This document shows, one piece after another, positions 28,507-38,035 of a stretch of 64,000 bases of DNA (positions within the stretch are counted from its first letter, which is position 1; the number at the start of each line of letters is the position of its first letter). The translations under genes and the position numbers were made by a program. The notes below the pieces were generated by a model, which saw only the letters and a program-made list of their open reading frames with translations, was not told the origin of the DNA and did not search any database. Source of the stretch: Marinobacter sp. CHS3-4 (GTDB lineage Bacteria; Pseudomonadota; Gammaproteobacteria; Pseudomonadales; Oleiphilaceae); contig NZ_JASGBJ010000001.1 in NCBI RefSeq assembly GCF_030053415.1, forward strand, positions 124,001-188,000, given 5' to 3'.

Positions 28507-31044
28507 TCAGGCCGGCGGACGTTTTTTGGTTCCCTGCTGAGGCGGTGCAGCAAGAGGGTCTTCTGGCCAGGGATGCTTGGGATAGCGTCCGCGAAGTTCT
28601 TTCCGCACCTGCGCATAGCCGTTCTGCCAGAAACTGGCTAAGTCTGACGTCACAGCAAGGGGACGTTGCGCCGGAGACAACAAATGAATAACCACCGGCA
28701 CACGACCTTCTGCAACCTTGGGCGTAGTCTGCCATCCGAACAGGGCCTGTAGCTTGGCGGCCAGAACCGGACCATTTTCCGCGGTGTAGTCCAGTCTCAC
28801 CGTTTGTCCGGTGGGAATCGTCATCCGCTCAGGTACCTGCTCGGCGAGCCACTGCTGACGGGAATAGTCCAGGAGGCTGCTCAATGCGGCTCGCAAGTCC
28901 AGGTTCTGGACTTCCCGCCAGTGAGTCACACCGGTCAGAAAAGGGCCGAGCCAGGTGTCCAGTGTGGCGAACAGTGCTTCGTCACTGACGTCTGGCCAGG
29001 GCTCTGCTCCGTCTCCAGAGGAAGTGGAATGGGCAACGGATCGAGCCAGTTCAACACGGGCCTGCCACTGGCGCGCTCCTTCCGACCACGGCAGGCTGTG
29101 AATGCCTTTGTCTCGGACCGCGGCCAGCAATCCCTGCCTGAACAATTCAGGATCGGTGATCGACAGGGGCGAACTGCTGATCTCCAGTCGGCCTATTCGG
29201 CGTACCTTTCGGGCAACAACCGTGCCCCGGTGCTGATCCCAGTGAGCTTCCTCTTTTTCCTCGACGTGGGCCCTCAGCTCGGCGTCAAACACCTGAGTAT
29301 CCAACGGTGCCGCGAGGTAAATGGCGGATTCGCGGGTTTTGCCATCCAGCTCTGCGGCCACCAGCCACTCATAGCGAACCAGCGCGTCATGGTCTCGCAA
29401 GGCGGCCCCTTTTCCATTACTGAGCTGATAACGTGCGCTGCCGTATTTTCGCCGGCGGGCAATCCGATCCGGATAAGCCAAAGCTAACAACCGGCCGATG
29501 TCTTCCGGCACCGGCAAATCGTCTGGCTGCTCTGCCTTGCCAACCAGTTTGCGCACCGCCTGGCGGACCTGTTTGAGGCGGTCATCCGCGGGTGCCAAGC
29601 GCAGCGCCCGCACCCGCTCTTCCATGTCACTGCCCGCGTTCCGGCCCAGAATGTCCCTTTCTTCCAATAGCGCTGCCAGTTCGCCTGCCAGGTACTCGAG
29701 CTCTAACGGTTTGGCCTTGAGCATCATGTGAGCCAGTCTTGGGTGCACGCCCAGATCCCTGGCCTCTTTGCCGTGTTGGGTAATAGCACCCTCGGCGTCG
29801 ATCATATCCAGCCACTGCAGGAGGGCACAGGCCTGTTGCCAGTGAGCAGCCGGTGGAGGGTCAATCCAGTCGAGCTGATCAGGCGCTCGCGCGCCCCACT
29901 GGGCCAGTTCCAATGCCAACGGTGCCAGGTCAGCCTGCTCGATTTCGGGCGGGGCGAAATCAGCCAGGGAAAATTGCGTGGATTCTGACCAGAGCCGGTA
30001 ACACACACCGGGCTGCAATCGTCCGGCACGGCCCTTACGTTGCTCGGCAGACGCTTTGGATACCCACCCTGTGACCAGACGGGTCATCCCGCTGTTGGGA
30101 TCAAATGCAGCCCGCCTTTGCTGGCCACCATCGATGACCACCCGGATACCGTCAATGGTCAGGCTGGATTCCGCAATCGCTGTGGCCAAAACGACTTTGC
30201 GCTTGCCGGCCGGTGCGGGGGTAATGGCTAGATCCTGTTCGGCCGGCCGGAGCTGGCCGAACAGCGGCGCTATGATCACGTTGGACCGAAGATGTTCGCT
30301 CAGGCCGGTTTTTAACTGACGCTCTACCCTGCGAATCTCGCCCACACCCGGCAGAAACACCAAAAGGGATCCGGCTTCGTCCTTGAGCGCTTCTTCGATG
30401 ACGCTGCAGACCTGATCGATCAAACGACCACGGGCGGGTACCGGTCGATAACGCTCCTCTACGGGAAACGAGCGGCCTTCAGAACTCAGTACCGGTACAT
30501 CGCCCAGCAAGGCGGCAAGGGGGGAGGTATCCAGTGTGGCGGACATGACCACCACCCGCAGATCTTCTCGCAATGCCTGCATGGATTCCCGAACCAGCGC
30601 CAACCCCAAGTCTGCCTGAAGGGAACGTTCATGAAACTCGTCGAAAATGACGGCCGCGCATTCGTCCAAAGCCGGATCCGCCTGAATCATACGGGTGAGG
30701 ATGCCCTCCGTGACGACCTCGATCCGGGTCTGTTTCGACACTTGAGTATCCAGCCGGGTTCGGTAGCCGACGGTGTCACCCACCTTCTCACCCAGCTGAG
30801 CCGACATGAACCTTGCGGCCGCCCTTGCCGCCAGTCGTCTTGGTTCCAGCATCAGAATTTTCCGGCCCTGTAACCAGGAAGCATCCAGCAAGGCCAGGGG
30901 TACCCGAGTGGTTTTGCCGGCGCCGGGGGAAGCCTGTAACAATACGATGGAATTCGACTCCAGGCGGGCGATCAGGTCGGGCAACAATCCATCGATGGGA
31001 AGGGGGTCGCCTGCGCCAGTCATGGAATGATTGTGAGTAGGCAT
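28507..31044 (-). CDS. hrpB: ATP-dependent helicase HrpB
   Basis: An 845-residue DEAH-type RNA helicase. Walker A ASPGAGKT ends at 45, DEFH is at 135-138, motif III VMSATLD and the QRKGRAGR motif VI are seen, followed by HA2, OB and the HrpB C-terminal domain. Cellular role is poorly known. It starts three bases after the stop of the SCO gene, so it is probably read through from the oxidase-assembly operon. An ATG at 31023 is an alternative start. Confidence 0.95.
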   Translation of the reverse strand: MPTHNHSMTGAGDPLPIDGLLPDLIARLESNSIVLLQASPGAGKTTRVPLALLDASWLQGRKILMLEPRRLAARAAARFMSAQLGEKVGDTVGYRTRLDTQVSKQTRIEVVTEGILTRMIQADPALDECAAVIFDEFHERSLQADLGLALVRESMQALREDLRVVVMSATLDTSPLAALLGDVPVLSSEGRSFPVEERYRPVPARGRLIDQVCSVIEEALKDEAGSLLVFLPGVGEIRRVERQLKTGLSEHLRSNVIIAPLFGQLRPAEQDLAITPAPAGKRKVVLATAIAESSLTIDGIRVVIDGGQQRRAAFDPNSGMTRLVTGWVSKASAEQRKGRAGRLQPGVCYRLWSESTQFSLADFAPPEIEQADLAPLALELAQWGARAPDQLDWIDPPPAAHWQQACALLQWLDMIDAEGAITQHGKEARDLGVHPRLAHMMLKAKPLELEYLAGELAALLEERDILGRNAGSDMEERVRALRLAPADDRLKQVRQAVRKLVGKAEQPDDLPVPEDIGRLLALAYPDRIARRRKYGSARYQLSNGKGAALRDHDALVRYEWLVAAELDGKTRESAIYLAAPLDTQVFDAELRAHVEEKEEAHWDQHRGTVVARKVRRIGRLEISSSPLSITDPELFRQGLLAAVRDKGIHSLPWSEGARQWQARVELARSVAHSTSSGDGAEPWPDVSDEALFATLDTWLGPFLTGVTHWREVQNLDLRAALSSLLDYSRQQWLAEQVPERMTIPTGQTVRLDYTAENGPVLAAKLQALFGWQTTPKVAEGRVPVVIHLLSPAQRPLAVTSDLASFWQNGYAQVRKELRGRYPKHPWPEDPLAAPPQQGTKKRPPA

Positions 31045-31047
31045 GTT

Positions 31048-31716
31048 CTAGGTTTGTGACGCGCGCGGATGGTTTTCCCGGGCCCATTCATAAATTTTCC
31101 GGAAGGCGGCCGCGATGTCCTCAGGGTTGTGAGGGGGCTGAATGATCGCTGCCAGTTTGGCTTCGGGATTGATCAGCGCGAAATGGCCACTGTGGTCCAC
31201 CAGCAAATCCCCTTCCACTTCACGGTGAACAAACACAGCGCCCAGGCTTTTCGCGAAGCTTCGGAGCATCTCCAATTCCCCTGTGGCGCCATGGAAATGG
31301 TCGCCGAAGAAACCGACGTAGTCTTTTAACCGTGACGGAGTGTCATGCTCCGGGTCAGCGGTAACCAGCAGGTATTGAGGCTGTGGCAGCGTCTCGGGCA
31401 GAAGACTATCCGTTTTGCGCAGATTGGCCATGGCGGCCGGGCAAATATCCGGGCAATTGGTGTAGCCCACGAACGCGAATGTCCATTGGCCCTTGAGGTC
31501 CTCAGGCGTGAATGCGTCTCCGTGCTCGTCCTTTAGCTGGAAATCCGTCAGTGGTCTGGGTTTCTCGTAGACATAGGTGTTGATGTCGTCCAGGACCGGT
31601 GGCGGGGTCGGCTGTTGGGAATCCGCCAGAAAGGTCTGACGGGCAATGACCATCGTAAAAACAGCGGCCACCACCAGTAACAAAACGACCAGTGTCAGAC
31701 GGATGGAGCGCGTCAT
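31048..31716 (-). CDS. SCO1/SenC copper chaperone for cytochrome c oxidase
   Basis: A 222-residue protein anchored by one N-terminal membrane helix (about 5-25) with a thioredoxin-like periplasmic domain. Copper ligands are C88 and C92 (NCPDIC) and H175 (VDHSGH). It delivers or reduces copper for the CuA site of subunit II. It is the last assembly gene of the locus, 18 bases after ctaB. Confidence 0.95.
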   Translation of the reverse strand: MTRSIRLTLVVLLLVVAAVFTMVIARQTFLADSQQPTPPPVLDDINTYVYEKPRPLTDFQLKDEHGDAFTPEDLKGQWTFAFVGYTNCPDICPAAMANLRKTDSLLPETLPQPQYLLVTADPEHDTPSRLKDYVGFFGDHFHGATGELEMLRSFAKSLGAVFVHREVEGDLLVDHSGHFALINPEAKLAAIIQPPHNPEDIAAAFRKIYEWARENHPRASQT

Positions 31717-31734
31717 GAAGTCTCCGTCGGCTAC

Positions 31735-32658
31735 TCAGAAATACACGAAGTGGTCGACCAGCAGAACCACAAACAATGCCATCAGGTAAGTGATCGAGAA
31801 CTTGAACGTTTTCAGAGCCACTCGCCGATCGTCACCACGCAACAATCGGATAGCATACTGCAGGAACCGCAGACCAAGGGCCAGGGCGCCCACCAGATAG
31901 ATCATGCCCGACATGCCCGTTACGAAGGGCAAAAGGCTGACCGCGAGCAGCATCAGGGTGTACAGCAGAATGTGTAATTCGGTGTAACGATTGCCGTGGG
32001 TGACCGGCAACATGGGAATGCCCGCTTTGGCGTACTCTTCCTTGCGATGAATAGCCAGCGCCCAGAAATGCGGCGGAGTCCAGGCGAATATGATCAGTAC
32101 CAGCAGCAGCGCGTGGCCTTCTACCTGCCCGGTGACAGCTGTCCAGCCCAACAGCGGCGGCATCGCGCCAGCCAGACCACCAATCACGATGTTTTGGGGG
32201 GTCATCCGTTTCAGGAACAGCGTGTAGACACCGGCGTAACCCACCAGCGAAGCCAGCGTCAGCCATGCCGTCAGATCGTTAACCTGCCACATCAGAATGA
32301 ACATGCCAGCTGACGCCAAAACCGTAGCAAACAGCAGAGCCTCAAGCGGTGCGATCTTACCCGTCGCCACCGGACGCTTGCGGGTGCGTGCCATGACGGT
32401 ATCAATCTTCTGATCCACCACGTGGTTCACCACAGCAGCGGCGCCAGCCAGCAGGGCAATACCCAGATTACCGTAGACCAGGACTTCCCAGCCGGGAACG
32501 CCCGAGGTTGCCAGCAACATGCCGATGACCGATGTCAGAATCATCATGGCAACGACAGTGGGTTTGGTCAGCTCCAGGAAATCGCGCCAGGTAATTTTCG
32601 CAGACTGGTCTCGTTCTTCCGAAGCCTGTGCGGGCAGCCTTTCAACGTGCTCGCTCAT
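31735..32658 (-). CDS. ctaB: Protoheme IX farnesyltransferase (heme o synthase)
   Basis: A 307-residue UbiA-family membrane enzyme that adds a farnesyl group to heme b to give heme o. About eight to nine hydrophobic segments are seen. The Asp-rich active-site segment includes AVVNHVVDQKIDTVMARTRKRP. The start overlaps the cox15/ctaA stop (ATGA), indicating coupling, and the two enzymes act in sequence (heme b to o to a). Confidence 0.96.
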   Translation of the reverse strand: MSEHVERLPAQASEERDQSAKITWRDFLELTKPTVVAMMILTSVIGMLLATSGVPGWEVLVYGNLGIALLAGAAAVVNHVVDQKIDTVMARTRKRPVATGKIAPLEALLFATVLASAGMFILMWQVNDLTAWLTLASLVGYAGVYTLFLKRMTPQNIVIGGLAGAMPPLLGWTAVTGQVEGHALLLVLIIFAWTPPHFWALAIHRKEEYAKAGIPMLPVTHGNRYTELHILLYTLMLLAVSLLPFVTGMSGMIYLVGALALGLRFLQYAIRLLRGDDRRVALKTFKFSITYLMALFVVLLVDHFVYF

Positions 32659-33776
32659 GCCGTCACCTCTCGATCATTCATTGTTGTGTGTTGTGTTGCC
32701 GTTTCAGGCTGGTGATCTCTGGCCAGATGGAGACGCCAGATCAGATTGATCACGCTCAGCAGCAAACCCGCCCCCATGGCATTATGCGCCACTGCAACCG
32801 ACAGGGGAATGTGAAACACGATGTTCGCCAGGCCCAACAGAATCTGCAGGGTCAGAACACCCGCCACCAGTACCACATGCCGGGCCATTAGTGTGCCTTT
32901 GACGCGTCGCCACAGCAATGCCAGAAATACCGTCATATACGCAAGCACGACAATTGCCCCGACCCGATGGGTCACATGAATCGCCACCCGGCCGTCCGCG
33001 GTGAGCTGGCCACCAAGATAGTTCGGTCCCACGTGTTGGGTAATATCAAACCCGTGTTGAAAATCCATATCGGCCGGCCACCATTCACCCTGGCAGGTGG
33101 GCAGGTCCGTACAGGCGACGGCTGCGTAATTTGCGGCCGTCCATGCGCCCAATGCGATCTGCACAATCACCAGAAAGAGCCCGCCATAAAGCCAGGATCG
33201 AAAACGGTCGAGTGACTGAGACACTTTAGGGAGCTTGCGGTTTGCGTCCGTGAGGGTTGGACCTCGAACCATCGCACGCAGCCGCAATGTCAGTAAGGTC
33301 AATAAACTGAGGGTGGTAAACCCACCCAAAAGGTGCAGAGACACCACCTGGGGCCAAAGCTTCAGAGTCACCGTCCACATGCCGAACGCACCCTGTAAAA
33401 CGATAAACCCGGCAATGAACATCGGTAGCCGGAACGGCAGACCTTCTTTGCGGTGAAGGAAAGCGTATGCAGCGAGGCCAAACACCACCAGCCCCAGAAA
33501 TCCGGCAGCGTAGCGATGAATCATCTCTGGCCAGCCCTTTTCCACATCTACTGGCGTTTCCGGGAATCTGGCATTGGCGATGGCAATGTTCGCCTCATTC
33601 TGAGGAACGGTGAGAAAACCATAACAGCCTGGCCAATCAGGGCACCCCAGGCCGGCGTGAACCAATCGTGTCCAGGCACCCAGCATGATCACCACCACTG
33701 CCAGCAGGGTGGCAATCAGCGAGAGCTTGGCCATCAGGTTTGCCTTACCAGATACTGCGGACTGCATTGGATTCAC
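32655..33776 (-). CDS. ctaA: Heme A synthase, COX15/CtaA family
   Basis: A 373-residue membrane protein with about eight hydrophobic segments that oxidises heme o to heme a. Heme-ligand histidines are seen in the MIHRYAAG, HLLGG, HVTHRVGA and AVAHNAMGAG segments, and a Cys pair is in the first loop (GCPDWPGC) with a second (ACTDLPTC) later, as in type-2 CtaA. It lies 21 bases after the CxxxC protein gene. Confidence 0.95.
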   Translation of the reverse strand: MNPMQSAVSGKANLMAKLSLIATLLAVVVIMLGAWTRLVHAGLGCPDWPGCYGFLTVPQNEANIAIANARFPETPVDVEKGWPEMIHRYAAGFLGLVVFGLAAYAFLHRKEGLPFRLPMFIAGFIVLQGAFGMWTVTLKLWPQVVSLHLLGGFTTLSLLTLLTLRLRAMVRGPTLTDANRKLPKVSQSLDRFRSWLYGGLFLVIVQIALGAWTAANYAAVACTDLPTCQGEWWPADMDFQHGFDITQHVGPNYLGGQLTADGRVAIHVTHRVGAIVVLAYMTVFLALLWRRVKGTLMARHVVLVAGVLTLQILLGLANIVFHIPLSVAVAHNAMGAGLLLSVINLIWRLHLARDHQPETATQHTTMNDREVTA

Positions 33777-33797
33777 TCTGGTTTCTCCGAAATATCA

Positions 33798-34442
33798 CTA
33801 GCCAATCTGCGAAAGTTTGAGCAGGTGTTTGAGATCACTCAGCATCTGTTTGCCCGTGTGCTCACTGCCGTAATGAAGGACGACATTGCCAAACGGATCC
33901 ACAACCAGAATTCTCGGCTGCTGAACTGGATCGACTCCCGCTGGCCAGGAAGGTTCCCCAATGCCAGACAGGCTGAGTTGCTCCGTAGCGGCATATTCAC
34001 TGGACCAACGTTGGGCAAGGTCATCAGACATGCTTCCCAACCAGGCGGAGCGGTTTACCCGGTTCGCATTCTTTCCAAGGGCGATATTGACCTGACGGGT
34101 GCGGTAGAGGAGATCCTCGCATTCCGATCCGCAATTTGCAGAGACCACAATCATCAGCCACTCCGGTTCTTTGAGTTCTGGTCCGAAGCGATCCTCAAGG
34201 GGGGAACCGTCTGCACCTTGCATTTGCAGCTGTGAAACCGGGGCAGGCGGTTGCAGAAGCTCACCATGGTTACTATTTCCGGTCGGGTTCAGCCAACCGG
34301 TGTAATACATCACGGTTGCCAGCACCATCGGGCCAAACCCGATGGCAAATAAAAGCAGTGCGGTCCTGCGACCACGCTTTACCTGTTCTGGCGATACGTT
34401 GTCATTCTCGTTGTTCTGATCCATGGATTCAGCCGTTGTCAT
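33798..34442 (-). CDS. Oxidase-locus membrane protein with a CxxxC thioredoxin-like domain
   Basis: A 214-residue protein with one N-terminal membrane helix (about 27-48) and a periplasmic domain of thioredoxin-like style. ANCGSEC gives a CxxxC with the spacing of SCO proteins, and RILVVDPFGNVVLHYG resembles the SCO/thioredoxin-like core. It has a fixed place between SURF1 and COX15, as in Pseudomonas. A copper or redox role in oxidase assembly is inferred. The SURF1 gene overlaps its start by 14 bases; an ATG at 34424, just after the SURF1 stop, is an equally good start. Confidence 0.87.
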   Translation of the reverse strand: MTTAESMDQNNENDNVSPEQVKRGRRTALLLFAIGFGPMVLATVMYYTGWLNPTGNSNHGELLQPPAPVSQLQMQGADGSPLEDRFGPELKEPEWLMIVVSANCGSECEDLLYRTRQVNIALGKNANRVNRSAWLGSMSDDLAQRWSSEYAATEQLSLSGIGEPSWPAGVDPVQQPRILVVDPFGNVVLHYGSEHTGKQMLSDLKHLLKLSQIG

Positions 34443-35163
34443 TGTTTTGCTCAGTTTTGCGGTAGCTGGCTACGACCGTCAATATAACCAGTGCGGTCGC
34501 CAGTGAAAACCACTGAACCGCGTAGCCATAGTGAGTTTGCGGCCCCATTCTGTCTGGCGCCCAATCGGCTCGATAAGCGCCCGGTTGATCCGGCCCTTGT
34601 AGCCGGAGAATCATAGGCGCCAGCTCCGGTGAATCTGCCTCGGCATCCGATTGTGTCAGAGCCTGCACCCGTCTGGGCCATCTGGTATCCACTCCGGTTG
34701 TCTCGACCAGCACGGGCGGCTCAGGATACTCATCCAGCCGCCCCGCCAACACCACATTGCCAGGCGGTGTGTCGATTTGCGGCAATTCGTCCCGGCGTCG
34801 CGGTGCCTGAACCCAGCCACGATTAACGATTAACGCCTCGCCGGCGACTGGCTGAAAAAGTGTCAGTACCTCGTACCCTGCAATACCGTCGCGAGTCCGG
34901 TTGTCCAGCAGCCAGGTCTTGTCCCCATAGTGACCATCCACGGTCACCGGCTGGCCTTCGGCCACGCCCTGATTCAACTGTTCAGCCCAGGCCAGTTGCG
35001 TACTCTGACGATCCCAGCGGTCCAACTGTTGTTGTTTCTGTGCAGCACGGTCAATCTGCCAGAACCCCAATGCCAGAAGCAGGGGCAGAAACAAGCCGGA
35101 GAACAGCAGCAACCGCCAGTCAAACTGCCAGCGGCGTCTGCGGCCGGGGACTGAATCAACCAT
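34429..35163 (-). CDS. SURF1 family oxidase assembly protein
   Basis: A 244-residue protein with two membrane helices, one near each end (about 17-37 and 214-233), around a periplasmic domain. The family motif GFWQIDRAAQK follows the first helix, and NRGWVQAPRRRDELP is the second conserved block. It helps to insert heme a into subunit I. Confidence 0.94.
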   Translation of the reverse strand: MVDSVPGRRRRWQFDWRLLLFSGLFLPLLLALGFWQIDRAAQKQQQLDRWDRQSTQLAWAEQLNQGVAEGQPVTVDGHYGDKTWLLDNRTRDGIAGYEVLTLFQPVAGEALIVNRGWVQAPRRRDELPQIDTPPGNVVLAGRLDEYPEPPVLVETTGVDTRWPRRVQALTQSDAEADSPELAPMILRLQGPDQPGAYRADWAPDRMGPQTHYGYAVQWFSLATALVILTVVASYRKTEQNNDNG

Positions 35164-35213
35164 GGTCTGATATAGTGCCCGCTGAACTCACGCTTCGCGA
35201 CACAGGAATCATC

Positions 35214-35417
35214 ATGCTGAAAATTCTCATCGTTGTACTCATGCTGGCTGTTCTTGTGAGCCTGTTCAGCGGATTATTCTTCCTGATCAAGGACGGCGGG
35301 AAAACCAATAGGGTTCTGAATTCTTTGGCATTGCGGGTAGCGCTGAGCGTTGCGCTGCTGGCGGTTATTCTTCTGGCGTTGTGGCAGGGGGGCCTGACGC
35401 TTAATCCGACCCCCTGA
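35214..35417 (+). CDS. DUF2909 twin-transmembrane protein
   Basis: A 67-residue protein with two membrane helices (about 3-25 and 38-58) joined by a short basic loop (KDGGKTNR). It matches the DUF2909 family, which sits in this position and opposite direction in many cytochrome oxidase loci. It has a CAGGAA ribosome site. A frame open to 34860 is only a shadow of SURF1. Its role is unknown; oxidase assembly is likely from context. Confidence 0.88.
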   Translation: MLKILIVVLMLAVLVSLFSGLFFLIKDGGKTNRVLNSLALRVALSVALLAVILLALWQGGLTLNPTP

Positions 35418-35435
35418 CCTTATAAAGAACCTTCC

Positions 35436-36323
35436 TTACAGCACGTAGACGAACACAAACAGTCCGAGCCAGACAACGTCTACAAAGTGCCAGTACCAGG
35501 CGGACGCTTCAAAGCCAAAGTGATTCTCAGCGGTGAAGTGTCCTTTATTGATCCTGATCAGCATGATCGTCAGCATCAGCGTACCCAGAATCACGTGGGC
35601 ACCGTGGAAACCGGTCAACATGAAGAAAGTGCTGCCGTAGATGCCAGACTGCAACGTCAGGTTCAGATCCTGATAGGCATGGGCATATTCGTAACCCTGA
35701 ACAAACACGAACACCAATGCCAGCGCAATAGTGGTTCCCAACCAGAGCTTGACCTTACCGCGATGGTTCTCTTTCAGCGCGTGGTGCGCCACCGTTACGG
35801 TGAACGACGACGTTACCAGCAGGATAGTATTGATCAGCGGCAGTCCCCAGGGTCCGATAATGCCTTCCGGCGCAGGATAGGCTTCGGGATCCGGCGTGTT
35901 GAGCAGAGGCCAGGTCGCCTGAAAACCCTCCCAAAGCATGTTGGTGCTGCCTTTATCCCCTTCGCCACCCAGCCAGGGGATAGCGAACATGCGGGCGTAA
36001 AACAGCGCACCAAAAAACGCTGCGAAAAACATCACTTCCGAGAAGATGAACCAGGTCATCCCCCAACGGAAAGAGCGATCCATCTGGGCGCTGTAAAGCC
36101 CGGAACGGCTTTCCTTGATGACGTTGCCGAACCAGCCGAACAGCATGTATACCATGATGGCTGAGCCAATCCAGAAGGTAATCCAGGAGCCGGTGGTTTC
36201 AGCGCCCTGCTTGCCGTTAACCATGATGGATGAGAGCCCAAAAAGCATCACACCCAGGCCAACAGTAGCCACAATTGGCCACTTGCTCTGTTCCGGAACG
36301 TAATAGGTCTGGTTTTCCGCCAT
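35436..36323 (-). CDS. ctaE: Cytochrome c oxidase subunit III
   Basis: A 295-residue membrane protein with seven helices. Subunit-III hallmarks are RWGMTWFIFSEVMFFAAFFGALFYAR (with the buried Glu), TVTVAHHAL and TGFHGAHVILG, and the C-terminal YWHFVDVVWLGLFVFVYVL. It is 79 bases after ctaD, with a GC-rich hairpin between them. No cox11 gene lies in this gap. Confidence 0.97.
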   Translation of the reverse strand: MAENQTYYVPEQSKWPIVATVGLGVMLFGLSSIMVNGKQGAETTGSWITFWIGSAIMVYMLFGWFGNVIKESRSGLYSAQMDRSFRWGMTWFIFSEVMFFAAFFGALFYARMFAIPWLGGEGDKGSTNMLWEGFQATWPLLNTPDPEAYPAPEGIIGPWGLPLINTILLVTSSFTVTVAHHALKENHRGKVKLWLGTTIALALVFVFVQGYEYAHAYQDLNLTLQSGIYGSTFFMLTGFHGAHVILGTLMLTIMLIRINKGHFTAENHFGFEASAWYWHFVDVVWLGLFVFVYVL

Positions 36324-36367
36324 GACAATCTCCGATGGCTAATCCGTTTTCAATTGTTGTTCTGTTC

Positions 36368-36384
36368 GGGGGCATCGTGCCCCC
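36368..36384 (-). promoter_or_regulatory. Intercistronic hairpin between ctaD and ctaE
   Basis: GGGGGCA (36368-36374) and TGCCCCC (36378-36384) form a perfect 7-bp stem with a 3-base loop. No T-run follows on the minus strand. It stands where cox11/ctaG is found in related loci and may balance the levels of subunits I and III. Confidence 0.7.
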
Positions 36385-36402
36385 TCTGTTTCCTAAGCCC
36401 GC

Positions 36403-37989
36403 TTATTTCACTTCCGGCGGCGTCGCGAATGTGTGGTAAGGCGCCGGTGAGGGCACGGTCCACTCAAGACCTTCCGCGCCATCCCAGGGCTTGGCCGAAG
36501 CTTTTTCACCGCCACGCACACACTTGACCACAATCACCAGGAACAGGATCTGGGTCGCGCCAAACATGAAGGCTCCGACACTGGATACCATGTTGAAATC
36601 GGCGAACTGCAGCGCGTAATCCGGAATCCGGCGAGGCATACCGGCCAGGCCAAGGAAGTGCATGGGGAAGAAGGCCAGGTTCATGCCCACGAAAGACAGC
36701 CAGAAATGCGTCTTGGCCAGGGTTTCGTCATACATGTGGCCCGTCCATTTCGGAAGCCAGAAGTAGGCAGACGCGAAGATACCAAAGATCGCACCCGGCA
36801 CCAGAACATAGTGGAAGTGAGCAACCACAAAGTAGGTGTCGTGATACTGGAAGTCCGCCGGTGCAATCGCCAGCATCAGGCCAGAGAAGCCGCCGATGGT
36901 GAACAGAATCACGAAGGCCACCGCAAACAGCATAGGTGCCTCAAACGTCAGCGAGCCACGGAACATGGTCGCCACCCAGTTAAACACCTTCACGCCGGTC
37001 GGTACCGCAATCAGCATGGTTGCGTACATGAAGAACAGCTGGCCGGCGATGGGGATGCCCACAGTGAACATGTGGTGAGCCCAAACCACGAACGACAGCA
37101 GCGCAATCGCACCCACCGCATACACCATGGATGCGTAACCGAACAGCGGTTTACGTGAGAAGGCAGGAATGATGTGAGACACGGCCCCGAAAGCAGGCAG
37201 GATCATGATGTACACCTCGGGATGCCCGAAGAACCAGAACACATGCTGGAACAGCACCGGATCACCACCACCAGAGGCATCAAAGAAGCTGGTGCCGAAA
37301 TTGATGTCCATCAGCATCATGGTGACCACACCCGCAAGCACCGGCATAACGGCAATCAGCAGGAAAGCGGTGATCAGCCAGGTCCAGACGAACAGCGGCA
37401 TCTTCATCAGGGTCATGCCAGGTGCGCGCATGTTCAGGATGGTGGCAATCACGTTAATGGCGCCCATGATGGATGAGATACCCATGATGTGGACGGCAAA
37501 GATAAAGAAGGTGGTGCTCGGAGGTCCGTACGTCGTTGACAGCGGCGCGTAGAAGGTCCATCCGAAGTTTGGCGCACCGCCCTGCATGAACAGAGTGGAC
37601 ACCAGAATCAGGAAGGCGCATGGCAGCAGCCAGAAGCTCCAGTTGTTCATCCGCGGCAGGGCCATATCGGGCGCGCCCACCATCAGCGGAAGCATCCAGT
37701 TGGCCAGGCCCACGAAGGCCGGCATCACCGCGCCGAACACCATGATCAGACCATGCATGGTCGTCATCTGGTTGAAGAATTCCGGCTCAACAATCTGCAG
37801 GCCCGGCTGGAACAGCTCGGCCCGGATCACCATCGCCATGGCCCCGCCCAACAGGAACATGGTGAAACTGAAGATCAGGTACATGGACCCGATGTCTTTA
37901 TGGTTAGTCGTCAGCAACCACCGCGTGATGCCCTTGGCCGGGCCGTGGTGGTGATCGTCATGGGCGTGGGTATCGGTAACCGCACTCAT
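36403..37989 (-). CDS. ctaD: Cytochrome c oxidase subunit I
   Basis: A 528-residue heme-copper oxidase subunit with 12 helices. Heme a ligand His is in MTTMHGLIMVF; the CuB/Tyr crosslink motif HPEVY is present with further CuB histidines (WAHHMF); HFHYVL holds the heme a and a3 ligands; PTGVKVFNW supplies the K-channel lysine. It reduces O2 and pumps protons. An N-terminal His-rich stretch (HAHDDHHHG) is seen. It is 46 bases after ctaC. Confidence 0.98.
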   Translation of the reverse strand: MSAVTDTHAHDDHHHGPAKGITRWLLTTNHKDIGSMYLIFSFTMFLLGGAMAMVIRAELFQPGLQIVEPEFFNQMTTMHGLIMVFGAVMPAFVGLANWMLPLMVGAPDMALPRMNNWSFWLLPCAFLILVSTLFMQGGAPNFGWTFYAPLSTTYGPPSTTFFIFAVHIMGISSIMGAINVIATILNMRAPGMTLMKMPLFVWTWLITAFLLIAVMPVLAGVVTMMLMDINFGTSFFDASGGGDPVLFQHVFWFFGHPEVYIMILPAFGAVSHIIPAFSRKPLFGYASMVYAVGAIALLSFVVWAHHMFTVGIPIAGQLFFMYATMLIAVPTGVKVFNWVATMFRGSLTFEAPMLFAVAFVILFTIGGFSGLMLAIAPADFQYHDTYFVVAHFHYVLVPGAIFGIFASAYFWLPKWTGHMYDETLAKTHFWLSFVGMNLAFFPMHFLGLAGMPRRIPDYALQFADFNMVSSVGAFMFGATQILFLVIVVKCVRGGEKASAKPWDGAEGLEWTVPSPAPYHTFATPPEVK

Positions 37990-38035
37990 AAAACCCCCGT
38001 TACCGCCCGCTCAACCCGGACGGTGATGTCATTAA

